Origin: Acidobacteriota bacterium
GTDB lineage: Bacteria; Acidobacteriota; Blastocatellia; UBA7656
Length of the DNA: 64,000 nucleotides
Direction of reading: 5' to 3'
Assembly: GCA_040754075.1 (NCBI GenBank)
Contig: JBFMDH010000011.1
Coordinates: 62,001-126,000 of the forward strand
Below the pieces are notes generated by a model that was given only the letters and a program-made list of their open reading frames with translations, made no database searches and was not told the origin of the DNA. Shown one piece after another: positions 55,584 through 64,000 of this stretch (positions are counted from its first letter, which is position 1; each line of letters starts with the position of its first letter). The position numbers and the translations under genes were made by a program.

Positions 55584-55991
55584 CAGTGCCAAAATTACTC
55601 AGGCCACGGGTCGCCGACCGGTTGGCGCGGCAATCTGCTTACGGCTACGGAAGCGCGCGGTCTGATCAGTGAGTCCTATGCAATTTTTATATTGATGAAT
55701 TGTTTGAATGGTTATTTTCAGGATGCCAATCTGGATTCGCTTGGCGAAGCATTGATGAAAGCCGAGCGTGGCGGCGCGTTGGCAGTCTGGGCATCATCAG
55801 GATTGACTTTACCAATGGAGCAAACGCTAATGAATCAGGCGCTCTATGGCGAGCTATTCAATCCAAGTCTTGCGGGCAAAGCAGGCATCACACTCGGCGA
55901 AGCTACGCGACAAGCCAAGACCAAAATCAATGACCGGGATATTCGCCGCACCTGGATACTGTTTGGCGACCCGACGCTGAAAGTAAGATGA
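55584..55991 (+). pseudogene. C-terminal remnant of a C25 (gingipain-family) peptidase
   Basis: About 135 codons with the C25 catalytic end: NYSGHGSPTGW (catalytic His region), FILMNCLNGYFQ (catalytic Cys region), GALAVWASSGLTLP and RTWILFGDPTLKV at the end. The N-terminal half of the domain, signal peptide and any start codon of its own are absent. The frame merely runs back to 55515 into the end of the SUMF1-like gene. A deletion joining the two genes would explain it. Translational read-through as a functional product cannot be excluded. Confidence 0.78.
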
Positions 55992-56011
55992 TTGATAAAC
56001 GAATGGAAAAG

Positions 56012-56206
56012 AGAGAAAGGGAGAAGGGGAGAAAGGGAGAAAGAGTGATTAGCGTGTGTGGAGTTTACCAAAACCTGCAATCAATTGCTTTGAATATCAA
56101 TCAATTGGTGATGGCTGCCATCTCGTCAACAGGATGAAAACGGCTACAGGAGTCAGTTTCACGCCACCTGCTCATAGCTTTCTTTGTCTCCCCTTCTCCC
56201 TTTCTT
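56012..56206. repeat. Inverted arms of GGGAGAAG-type repeats
   Basis: The left arm (56012-56045) is purine-rich on the plus strand; the right arm (56177-56206) is pyrimidine-rich and inverse. The pair lies between the convergent gingipain remnant and the propeller gene, each of which sees a purine-rich sense strand after its stop. Confidence 0.85.
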
Positions 56207-56217
56207 CAAACGAGCAT

Positions 56218-59200
56218 TTACTTCACCGCCGCTCCGGTGACGATGTGCGGGCTGCTGCTCAATTTGTCATTCACGCGCTTAACGGAACCCGCGATGAGGG
56301 CATTCAAATCGGCGATGACTTTACCCACTTCATCGGTGATTTCGCGCATACGCAGTTTCTGCCCTTCCGTGGGTTCAGCAATCGGCGATGAAATGCCATT
56401 CATCAATGAGTTCGCATCTTCGCGAAGTTTTCCCGGACAGCGATAACCGAAATTGCATTCGCGCACCAGACGGGCGCGCAACTTCCTGAGTTCATCGAGC
56501 GCCGCGTTGATATCTGCCTGAACATTGGCTGCCCCGTTTGGCGCGTTCTCTTCACTCATCGCCACACTCACATCTCTTCGCAAAGTGGTTTGCAAGGTGG
56601 TGAGTTGTTGGGTGAGGTCATCAACTTTGGCAATGACCTGATTGAGACGCGATACCAACTCGCGCATTGCAAGCGCGGCATTGAGTTGCGCGGTTAATTC
56701 CGCTTCACTCACTTTCAGGCGCGGGTCGAGTTCGACTTTTACACTCTTGGTCATCGGCGGTTTATTGCCGACTTTCAACGTCACGTTGTATTCACCGGGT
56801 AGCACTGCGGGTCCGCCGCCAAATCCGAAACGCGCGGCGATTTCGGCAACCTCCGCGGGCGCGGCTGTGGCTCTTGCGCCTGCGCCTTGACCCAAGCCTT
56901 GACCGCCACCTGCACCACCTCGACCGCCTGCGCCTTGACCGCCACCACCGAAGCCGCGTCCGCCGGCTTGCGCGCCGGGAGCCTGCCGCGCGCCGTCATA
57001 ACGCAAATCCCACATCACGCGATTGATCCCGGCTTTGTTGCCTTGATTCGGCAGTTGGCGAATCGCGCGAATCACTTTGCCGCTTTTATCGGTAATGGTA
57101 ATGGTGATGGGTTCGCGGGTCTCTTGTTTCAAATAGTAATCAATCATCGCGCCCGGCGGCAGATTTTGCCCGGTAAAAATTTTGCTGCCTAAATTGGAAT
57201 CTTTACTCCAGGTTTGCATACGCATCGCCGGACGAATGTCGAACAACATGGCTTCGACCTGCTGCGCCTGCGCGAGATTTTGCAAAGGCGTGAGGTTATC
57301 CAAAATCCAAGCGCCGCGCCCATGCGTGCCGATAATCAAATCATTCTCGCGTGGATGAATCGCCAAATCATTTACGGCGACCGGCGGCAGGTTATTGCGA
57401 ATCGACACCCAGCTTGCGCCACCATCCCACGACGCAAAGACGCCAAGCTCAGTGCCTGCATAAAGCAAATTTTTCACCTTGGGGTCTTCGCGCACCACAT
57501 GCACATAAGCTTTCGCGGGCAAGTTGCCTTGGATGGCTGACCAGGTCTGTCCGTAGTCCGTCGTCTTAAAGGCGTGCGGCGAAAAATCATCATCGCGGTG
57601 ACGGTCAACCGCTACGAATGCTGTCCCTGCATCGTGCGGCGAAGCGTCAATCATCGGCACATAAGAATTCGCGGGCAAGCCTTTGATGTTGGCAACCACA
57701 TTCGTCCAGGTTTTGCCATGGTCTTTGGTGATTTGAATATTGCCGTCATCAGTGCCGACCCAGATGACGCCTTTTTGCACAGGCGATTCGGCAATCGTCA
57801 AAATCGTGCAATGAAATTCGGCGGCGGTATTATCGGTTACCACCTGCCCGCCCGATGATTGCTGTTTGCTTTTATCATTGGTGGTGAGGTCGCCGCTTAA
57901 AACTTCCCATGATTGTCCGCGATTGGCGGTTTTAAACAACACGTTGCCGCCGAAATATATGGTCTTGGGGTCGTGCGGCGAACGCACAATCGGCGGATTC
58001 CAGTTGAAACGATATTTATAATCGGAAATCTGCCCGCCGGTTGAGCCGACCTCTTTCGGATAAGGATTGATGTTGCGCGACCAACCGGTGTTGGTATCAA
58101 TGACGCTAATCGTGCCGCCTTGCGAATCGGAATAAATGATGTTCGGTTCATCGAGTTCGGGCACCGCAAAAAATCCGTCGCCGCCGCTTACCGTCGCCCA
58201 GTCATCGGTGCGTATGCCTTCGCGAAAGTTGGTCGCCGAAGGACCAACCCAGTTGCCGTTATCCTGCAATCCGCCGTACACATAATAGAACGGACGCCGC
58301 ATATCATAAGTGATGTGATAGAACTGCGAGAGCACGAGGTTTTTGAAAATTTCAAAGGTGCGCCCTTTATCATTCGAGATTTGAAAACCGCCGTCGCTGC
58401 CGCTCAATATGCGATTGGAGTTCGCCGGGTCAATCCACAATGATTGATGATCGCCGTGAACATTTTGCGCAAGGTTATTAAAGGTTCTGCCGCCATCACC
58501 GGACATACTCAAACTGCCGCTCAGTGAATAAAGGCGTTCAGGGTCGTTGGGGTCTACGCGAATGTCGCTGTAATAGAACGGGCGGAAATTGATATTCGGG
58601 TTATCGTAAACGCTGCGCCAGGTCGCGCCCCGGTCATCGGAACGAAAGAGATTTCCTTCGCTTTTGGTTTCGGTAATCATATAGACGATGTTCGGATTGC
58701 TGCGCGCCACGGCAATGCCGATTCTGTCCATAGGCGTGCGCGGCAAACCGTTGGTAAGTTTCGTCCAGGTCTCGCCGCCATCTTTCGATTGATAGAGCGC
58801 GGTTGCGCCGCCGCCGCTGGTGAAATGCCAGGCTTTGCGCCGAAAGGTGTACATCCCTGCGTAAAGAATGCGCGGATTTTGCGAATCAATATCGAGGTCG
58901 GAACAGCCCGTGTCCTGGTCTATGTAGAGAACTTTTTTCCAGGTCTTGCCGCCATCTGTGGTTTTAAACACGCCGCGTTCTTCGTTTGCGCCCCAGGCGT
59001 GACCGAGCGCCGCAACCCAGGCGGTGTCGGGGTCGGTCGGATGGATGCGAATGCGTTTGATGCGTTCGCTGTCGGGGAGTCCAAGATATTTCCAGGTCTC
59101 GCCGGCGTCGGTCGAACGATAAACGCCGTTGCCGAAACTGGCGCTGTTGCGCGGATCGCCTTCGCCTGTGCCTACCCAGATGACGTTAGTATCAGAGGGT

Positions 59201-59511
59201 GCAATGGCGATAGCGCCGATGGAATAGACCGCTTGATTTTCAAAGATGGCGCGAAATGTGGTGCCGCCATTGGTGGTTTTATGAATGCCGCCATTTGCGC
59301 CCGCGACATAAAAGGTCGATGGGTCGCCCGTTATGCCGACGATGTCAGTGACCCGTCCGCCCATGTTTGCGGGACCTATCGAACGCCAGCGCAGTCCGGC
59401 AAGCGCCGCAGCCTCTTTCGGAAGACCCGCTGATTGTTGTGCGCCTTGGATGATGTTGGAAAAAGGCAGAGCCAAGGCAAGTAAAAGAGAAACCATGACC
59501 AATCGCTTCAT
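56218..59511 (-). CDS. Large secreted BNR/sortilin-like propeller protein
   Basis: A 1097-residue exported protein. The ATG at 59511 follows GAGGAGGC, with signal peptide MVSLLLALALPFSNIIQGA. The region of about 40-780 is a chain of VPS10/BNR-type blades with Asp boxes (TTNGGTTF, STDAGETWKYLG, TTDGGKTWKKVL, SKDGGETWTKL, SWDGGASW). A C-terminal part contains a beta domain (ITITDKSGKVIRAIRQLP), a Gly-rich linker (GGRGFGGGGQGAGGRGG) and a helical end. Such proteins are often labelled glycosyl hydrolases, but no glycosidase residues are evident; a scaffold or adhesion role fits better. Confidence 0.9.
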   Translation of the reverse strand: MKRLVMVSLLLALALPFSNIIQGAQQSAGLPKEAAALAGLRWRSIGPANMGGRVTDIVGITGDPSTFYVAGANGGIHKTTNGGTTFRAIFENQAVYSIGAIAIAPSDTNVIWVGTGEGDPRNSASFGNGVYRSTDAGETWKYLGLPDSERIKRIRIHPTDPDTAWVAALGHAWGANEERGVFKTTDGGKTWKKVLYIDQDTGCSDLDIDSQNPRILYAGMYTFRRKAWHFTSGGGATALYQSKDGGETWTKLTNGLPRTPMDRIGIAVARSNPNIVYMITETKSEGNLFRSDDRGATWRSVYDNPNINFRPFYYSDIRVDPNDPERLYSLSGSLSMSGDGGRTFNNLAQNVHGDHQSLWIDPANSNRILSGSDGGFQISNDKGRTFEIFKNLVLSQFYHITYDMRRPFYYVYGGLQDNGNWVGPSATNFREGIRTDDWATVSGGDGFFAVPELDEPNIIYSDSQGGTISVIDTNTGWSRNINPYPKEVGSTGGQISDYKYRFNWNPPIVRSPHDPKTIYFGGNVLFKTANRGQSWEVLSGDLTTNDKSKQQSSGGQVVTDNTAAEFHCTILTIAESPVQKGVIWVGTDDGNIQITKDHGKTWTNVVANIKGLPANSYVPMIDASPHDAGTAFVAVDRHRDDDFSPHAFKTTDYGQTWSAIQGNLPAKAYVHVVREDPKVKNLLYAGTELGVFASWDGGASWVSIRNNLPPVAVNDLAIHPRENDLIIGTHGRGAWILDNLTPLQNLAQAQQVEAMLFDIRPAMRMQTWSKDSNLGSKIFTGQNLPPGAMIDYYLKQETREPITITITDKSGKVIRAIRQLPNQGNKAGINRVMWDLRYDGARQAPGAQAGGRGFGGGGQGAGGRGGAGGGQGLGQGAGARATAAPAEVAEIAARFGFGGGPAVLPGEYNVTLKVGNKPPMTKSVKVELDPRLKVSEAELTAQLNAALAMRELVSRLNQVIAKVDDLTQQLTTLQTTLRRDVSVAMSEENAPNGAANVQADINAALDELRKLRARLVRECNFGYRCPGKLREDANSLMNGISSPIAEPTEGQKLRMREITDEVGKVIADLNALIAGSVKRVNDKLSSSPHIVTGAAVK

Positions 59512-59742
59512 GTGAGCCTCCTCGTCAAAAAGTTTTCCACTGGTTCGCTTAAAAGGTGTTGAGATTTTTAAGAAACAATTTAACAACGAATTTTAAATTG
59601 CGGCGCAATCTTATTGATTTCAGGGTGGACAAGCAAGACGCTGGCGCTGAACCCACGAACGGCTTCAACCGATAACTTGACATGGTTGGATGAGCATTGT
59701 ATAAGCCCGCCAAATCAATCCTTGAAAAAGGCGGTGAAAAGA

Positions 59743-61332
59743 ATGCGCTTGAATCATCGGAGTAAAGTTCAACAATTGCTGGCTCTGGGTGTCGGTTTAT
59801 TAGCGTTCGTGCAGATGATTGCAATGATCGCGCCTGCGCAAACTCGCGCGCCGCGCGCGTCACCTAAAAGCGCCTCCGCTGGTTTACGACTCGCGCGACT
59901 GCCGAAAACCAAACCGCGCAATATCATCTTCATTCTCACGGATGACCATCGTTATGACGCGCTCGGTTTTCTGCACAGTCAACCGTTTATCGAAACGCCA
60001 AACCTCGACGAGATGGCGCGCACCGGCGCGCATTTAAAAAATGCGTTTGTGACCACGGCGCTTTGCTCGCCGAGCCGCGCCTCCATTCTCACAGGACTCT
60101 ATGCTCATCGCCATCGCGTGGTTGATAACAACAATCCCGTACCGGCTGACCTCACCTTCTTTTCGCAATACCTGCAACGCGCCGGTTATGACACAGCCTT
60201 TATCGGCAAGTGGCACATGGGTGGCGAAATTGATCACCCGCAACGCGGCTTCAATCACTGGGTGAGTTTCAAAGGACAAGGCACTTATTTACCAAATCCC
60301 AACGGCTTGAATGTAAACGGCAAGCGCGTCCCGCAACGCGGCTACATCACCGACGAACTCACAGATTATGCGATTGATTGGCTCAATCAGCGTCGAGGCA
60401 ACCAACCCTTTATGCTTTACCTTTCACACAAAGGCGTGCATTCCGATTTCGTCCCCGCGGAAAGGCACCAGGGGCGCGGGCAAAATAAAACTTTCACGCC
60501 GCCGAAAACCATGTCAGCGGAACTAAGCAGAGGCTTTCCGATGTGGGTACAGAATCAGCGCAACAGTTGGCACGGCGTCGATTTCCCTTATCACAGCGAC
60601 CTCAATATCGGCGAATACTACAAGCGTTATGCTGAAACTTTGCTGGGCGTCGATGACAGCGTCGGGCGCGTGATGCAGTGGCTCAGAGAAAACCATCTGC
60701 TTGATTCGACGCTGGTGATTTATATGGGCGATAACGGATTCGCTTTCGGGGAACACGGCTTGATTGATAAACGCACGGCTTACGAAGAATCCATGCGCGT
60801 GCCGATGATTGCCCATTGCCCTGAATTATTCAAAGGCGGCGCTGAGATCAATCAGGTGGTTGCAAACATCGACATCGCGCCGACCATACTGGAAGCCGCA
60901 GCACTCAAAGCGCCCGCGAACCTGGATGGTCGAAGTTTTTTATCACTCCTGCAAAATAAACAGGTGAATTGGCGCGAGGCTCTGTTGTATGAGTATTTCT
61001 GGGAACGCAACTTTCCCCATACTCCAACCATGCATGCGTTGCGCACCGGGCGGTACAAATACATTCACTATCAAGGTATTTGGGACAGCGATGAACTCTT
61101 CGATATGCAGGCTGACCCGTTGGAAACCACCAATCTCATTAATCGTTCCGAACATCAAGGGTTAATCAGACAACTCAATCAACAGCTTTTCGATTTGCTT
61201 GATGAAACCAGAGGCATGTACATTCCGCTCTATCCTGACCGTGGAAGACAAGCGAACCTCCGTCGCAAAAGCGGCAGTCGCCCGGCGGATTTCCCTGCTC
61301 ATCTGATGCGCGAAAAAAACGACCGGCAATGA
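59743..61332 (+). CDS. Secreted sulfatase
   Basis: A 529-residue arylsulfatase-like enzyme. From the ATG at 59743, residues 12-33 form a signal peptide (LLALGVGLLAFVQMIAMIAP). Metal ligands appear in FILTDDHRYDALG (Asp67, Asp68); the formylglycine site is CSPSR with Cys108; then YDTAFIGKWHMGG, YMGDNGFAFGEHGLIDKRT and HYQGIWDSDELFDMQADPLE follow. The CxPxR motif needs a formylglycine-generating enzyme, and the SUMF1-like gene nearby lacks the required cysteines. Substrates could be sulfated polysaccharides of soil or aquatic origin. Confidence 0.92.
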   Translation: MRLNHRSKVQQLLALGVGLLAFVQMIAMIAPAQTRAPRASPKSASAGLRLARLPKTKPRNIIFILTDDHRYDALGFLHSQPFIETPNLDEMARTGAHLKNAFVTTALCSPSRASILTGLYAHRHRVVDNNNPVPADLTFFSQYLQRAGYDTAFIGKWHMGGEIDHPQRGFNHWVSFKGQGTYLPNPNGLNVNGKRVPQRGYITDELTDYAIDWLNQRRGNQPFMLYLSHKGVHSDFVPAERHQGRGQNKTFTPPKTMSAELSRGFPMWVQNQRNSWHGVDFPYHSDLNIGEYYKRYAETLLGVDDSVGRVMQWLRENHLLDSTLVIYMGDNGFAFGEHGLIDKRTAYEESMRVPMIAHCPELFKGGAEINQVVANIDIAPTILEAAALKAPANLDGRSFLSLLQNKQVNWREALLYEYFWERNFPHTPTMHALRTGRYKYIHYQGIWDSDELFDMQADPLETTNLINRSEHQGLIRQLNQQLFDLLDETRGMYIPLYPDRGRQANLRRKSGSRPADFPAHLMREKNDRQ

Positions 61333-61427
61333 AAAGACGAGGAGCGCCGATAAAATATCCGCACTCCTCAATTGCTCATCGCCTGAACACTGCCAGAGTC
61401 GGTCATTCGCCAGAACGGTTGATAATT

Positions 61428-63437
61428 CTAAAAGCGCGTCACTTTGATGGTGAGCGCCTGCGTATCGCTTGCCGGAACTGCCTGACTGTCACGCACACGC
61501 GCGACAAAACTCCACGTCCCTTTTTTCACTGGTGTGCCGCTGATGACACCGGTTGCCGAATTGAGCGTGAGTCCTTTCGGCAACGCGCCGGACGCCAGCG
61601 ACCAACTGTAAGGCGACACGCCACCGGTCGCCTGCAAGGTTTGCTGATAGGCGACTGCGATTTTGCCATTCGGCAAACTGGTTGTCGTGATGTTGAGCGT
61701 CGCAACCGGCGGCGCATTGACCACTAGAGAAAATTGTTTCGCATTCGTCGCCGGTGGCGTTTGCGCATCGCTCACCTGCACAGTGAACGTATAACTTCCC
61801 GTGGTGGTCGGCGTTCCATTCAATACGCCGGTCGCGGAATTCAATTGCAATCCATTTGGCAACGCGCCACTCACCACAGACCAACTGTAAGGCGTCACTC
61901 CGCCGGTTGCCGCAAAGGTCGTCGAATAGGCGGTATTGACGGTTCCCGCAGGCACGCTGGTCGTGGTAATCGTAAGTGATGCAGGCGGCGGTGGTGGTGT
62001 AGAACCCTGACGTTCAAATGCCCCGATGTCCAGGATGCCATCATTCAAACGGTCTTCGCCGCTTTGATGCTTGACGTATTGGCGCGTCAGGTTGTTGGTT
62101 AAAAACGCCCGTGAATGCAACTGCGCCCCGGCATTGAGGCAACCGGAAGTTGTTGCGAGGTGATAATCCTGTGTGGCTTCATCAACGAATCCCGGCGATG
62201 AACCAAGCACAGAGGTTCCGTCATTATTCACGGTTCCGGTCATGGCGCTGAATGAATTCACATATCCGGGCTTGAACCAGTTGCGTGTCATATTCAAAAC
62301 CCCGGTGTCATCCAGCAGCGACAAGGTATTTCCCGCAGCCGTCACATAGGTAATGTTGTTGCGAAAATCGCAGGTCTCTTCGTTGGTCGAAAGTCTCATT
62401 ATCGTCGTGCGGTCGGTGCGCGTTGACACAATCGTGTTGTTGTAAAAATACAAAACCCCTTTGCGATAATTTGCCGTCGCGCCGCTGTCGCCGCCGTAAT
62501 GGGCGATTTGCCGGTTGCCGGCTGCCGCCGGTTCAATCAACACATTGCCGTAAACAAAAGTTTCGCGGTAGCTCGCCTGACCGCGAATCAATGAACTGTC
62601 TTCGCCATCGACCAAATCGAGTTGCCGGTTGCCGCCTTCAATCCAGTTGTAACGCACCACCAGTCCCGCCGAACGGTCTTTGAGGTTGTTGCCGAGACAA
62701 CCGGCGCGCAAGGGACCGAAACGGTTGTATTGAAAAGTAATGCCGATGGCTGCCGTGTAGTTGTTGTGTTCATAGATGCTGTTGACATTGCCATTGTCGT
62801 AAATGTAGTTGCCTTCGACGAGAAGGTTTCTTGATGCCAGCGCGTCGCTTGATGCCACGAAAAAGCCATTGCCGCAATCGTGCAATGTGCAATTGCGCAC
62901 AGTGATATTTTCGCCCTTCTCGACATAAATCGAGGCGGCGTTATTGACATAAGCCTGCACTGCGCCGTTTGTCGCGGTGTAGGTGTAAGGCGGGCGGGCG
63001 CTGCGTATGTCGAGATTTTCAATGGTGATGTATTTCGGCAAAGTATCGGCGGGAACATTTGCGCCGCCGATTTTGATGACCGAGCGATTTTGATTCCAGT
63101 AATTCAATACCGAACGTGTGGTCGCGCCGTTGCCATCAAGGACGGGCTGTTCGCCGTTTGGACCCGAAACTCCGCGCACGGTGATGGGAGCCGCCGCCGT
63201 GCCTTGCCGACAGATAACAAATTTTTCTTTGTAAGGCGTCGAACGCCAGTAAATCAACACCGTGTCACCGGCTTGCAAACTCTCCCAGGGAACCGCGCCG
63301 ATTGAGGTGTAAGGTTTATCGGCGCCGACTTCGTAAACATTGCCCTGCGCTTTTGCGCCTGGATAAAAGAAACTAACGAAAAAGGCTGCGACCAGCGTAA
63401 ACAGAAAAAGTGTCGTTATTTTTTTCAAGGTAACCAT
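61428..63437 (-). CDS. Secreted beta-helix protein with two Ig-like domains
   Basis: A 669-residue exported protein. The signal peptide is TTLFLFTLVAAFFVSFFYPG. A right-handed beta-helix region (about 60-470) contains YITIENLDIRSARPP, ITVRNCTLHDCGNGFFV, LLVEGNYIYDNGNVNSIYEH and a closing LNDGILDIGAFERQG. A Pro linker leads to two putative Ig-like (He_PIG-type) repeats: TPYSWSVVSGALPNGLQLNS and SPYSWSLASGALPKGLTLNS. This architecture suits a polysaccharide-active or adhesive surface protein. The ATG at 63437 touches its GAGGAG box; a TTG three codons later would have better spacing. Confidence 0.85.
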   Translation of the reverse strand: MVTLKKITTLFLFTLVAAFFVSFFYPGAKAQGNVYEVGADKPYTSIGAVPWESLQAGDTVLIYWRSTPYKEKFVICRQGTAAAPITVRGVSGPNGEQPVLDGNGATTRSVLNYWNQNRSVIKIGGANVPADTLPKYITIENLDIRSARPPYTYTATNGAVQAYVNNAASIYVEKGENITVRNCTLHDCGNGFFVASSDALASRNLLVEGNYIYDNGNVNSIYEHNNYTAAIGITFQYNRFGPLRAGCLGNNLKDRSAGLVVRYNWIEGGNRQLDLVDGEDSSLIRGQASYRETFVYGNVLIEPAAAGNRQIAHYGGDSGATANYRKGVLYFYNNTIVSTRTDRTTIMRLSTNEETCDFRNNITYVTAAGNTLSLLDDTGVLNMTRNWFKPGYVNSFSAMTGTVNNDGTSVLGSSPGFVDEATQDYHLATTSGCLNAGAQLHSRAFLTNNLTRQYVKHQSGEDRLNDGILDIGAFERQGSTPPPPPASLTITTTSVPAGTVNTAYSTTFAATGGVTPYSWSVVSGALPNGLQLNSATGVLNGTPTTTGSYTFTVQVSDAQTPPATNAKQFSLVVNAPPVATLNITTTSLPNGKIAVAYQQTLQATGGVSPYSWSLASGALPKGLTLNSATGVISGTPVKKGTWSFVARVRDSQAVPASDTQALTIKVTRF

Positions 63438-63895
63438 CTCCTCAAACGAATGTGGGCAAAGAGAAAATTTCAAAATTATTCCCGTGAGGTTGATTAGCTG
63501 TTTGTCTTGTTGAATCAAATGCGGGAGCAAATTATTGATTCATTGGTTCAGCCCGGTGAGGAAAAGGCTTGCCCGGATTGTAACAAAAAGCCTGTAACAA
63601 ACAATAGAAATGATGCGCCTTTGAAATTATCAACAGCCCTTTGCCCGTTTGCTTAGGCGCGTATCTATGCCGCATTTTTTCGCCTTGCAATCACCTGCGA
63701 TTATCCGCAGCATCCGTTGTATCCGGTGGGAAGCCCACCTTAATTTTGCGCCGAAGCATTTTCTGAGAAAACCGTGATACCGATTCCGCTAAAATTTGCT
63801 TTCGCTTTCATGACACGCGGCAGTTTATTTGATAGGCTTGCGCCTCGTCGCTTGAGCATTTCCCGATTACATATTTGAGGTAGTGATTTTTACGG
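63438..63895. other. Intergenic region, no gene seen
   Basis: A 458-bp gap between divergent genes. It should carry both promoters. No repeat or RNA gene was recognised, and a short minus-strand frame at 63808-63996 is not credible. Confidence 0.5.
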
Positions 63896-64000
63896 ATGAT
63901 CGCTAAACTTCGCGGACTCTTTTTAGTCATTTTCTGGTTTACGGCAATTGCCCTCATCGGTCCCGTCATCATTCTGCTTTGTAAACTGACCGGCAATGAA
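63896..64000 (+). CDS. Start of a plsC-like acyltransferase (partial)
   Basis: The frame from ATG 63896 runs off the window after 35 codons. It encodes a basic start (MIAKLRGLFLV) and a hydrophobic helix (IFWFTAIALIGPVIILLC), then KLTGNE. This matches the N-terminal anchor common in 1-acyl-glycerol-3-phosphate acyltransferases, but the catalytic HxxxxD lies beyond the window. The identification is tentative. Confidence 0.45.
   Translation, partial: MIAKLRGLFLVIFWFTAIALIGPVIILLCKLTGNE

Overview
The window looks like a chromosomal stretch of an Acidobacteriota bacterium, most probably of the Blastocatellia type. This is inferred from gene content: winged-helix proteins fused to PD40 (TolB-like) propellers, large BNR/sortilin-like propeller proteins, secreted M14 and M28 peptidases, FG-GAP, PQQ-propeller and SYLF proteins, all at mid GC. 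It has not been tested by a database search. No rRNA, tRNA or CRISPR array was seen. Most genes are single units or short operons, with housekeeping islands (pta, groES-groEL, hom, rsmD, an ECF sigma/anti-sigma pair) set among secreted enzymes and accessory loci.

Region by region. 0-6 kb: the tail of a PD40 protein, a DUF5678-like gene overlapping a frameshifted retropepsin-like protease, an enoyl-CoA hydratase-like protein and a secreted caspase-PEGA-TPR protein. 6-12 kb: a multi-PAS protein ending in a Cys-rich tail, a possible relic integron cassette (orphan ORF plus attC-like palindrome), a ceramidase-like enzyme, a DUF1963 protein and proline iminopeptidase. 12-22 kb: secreted FG-GAP/malectin and Ycf48-like proteins, an M14 peptidase, a toxin-antitoxin pair with a broken PIN toxin, an M28 peptidase and a SYLF protein. 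22-31 kb: sigma/anti-sigma, phosphotransacetylase, groESL under a consensus promoter with a CIRCE operator, a second M28 peptidase, an amidohydrolase and a short gene cut by an amber codon.

31-36 kb is the most unusual block. A SWIM zinc finger-Rad52-like protein and a winged-helix protein run leftward. Divergently, an XRE repressor and an ImmA/IrrE-like protein run rightward, with a palindromic operator between them. This resembles the logic of Deinococcus DdrO/IrrE control of DNA-repair genes, with new components. 36-48 kb holds a PQQ propeller, SAM hydroxide adenosyltransferase, Nudix, thioesterase, HDAC-like deacetylase, an LEA-like membrane protein whose 3' end is duplicated around a mazEF cassette, homoserine dehydrogenase, rsmD and hicAB. 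48-64 kb holds a second M14 peptidase, a full-length winged-helix-PD40 sensor with a paralogue remnant behind it, a SUMF1-fold protein, a gingipain-family remnant, a 1.1-kresidue propeller protein, an arylsulfatase-like enzyme, a beta-helix/Ig protein and the start of a plsC-like gene.

Two themes cut across the window. First, intergenic regions carry short-period (7-9 bp) degenerate tandem repeats, often as inverted arm pairs, sitting at gene 3' ends and in three cases supplying the last codons and stop. Second, there is visible gene decay: a frameshift, an internal deletion, an in-frame stop and two C-terminal remnants. Starts were chosen by ribosome-binding site and signal-peptide position.
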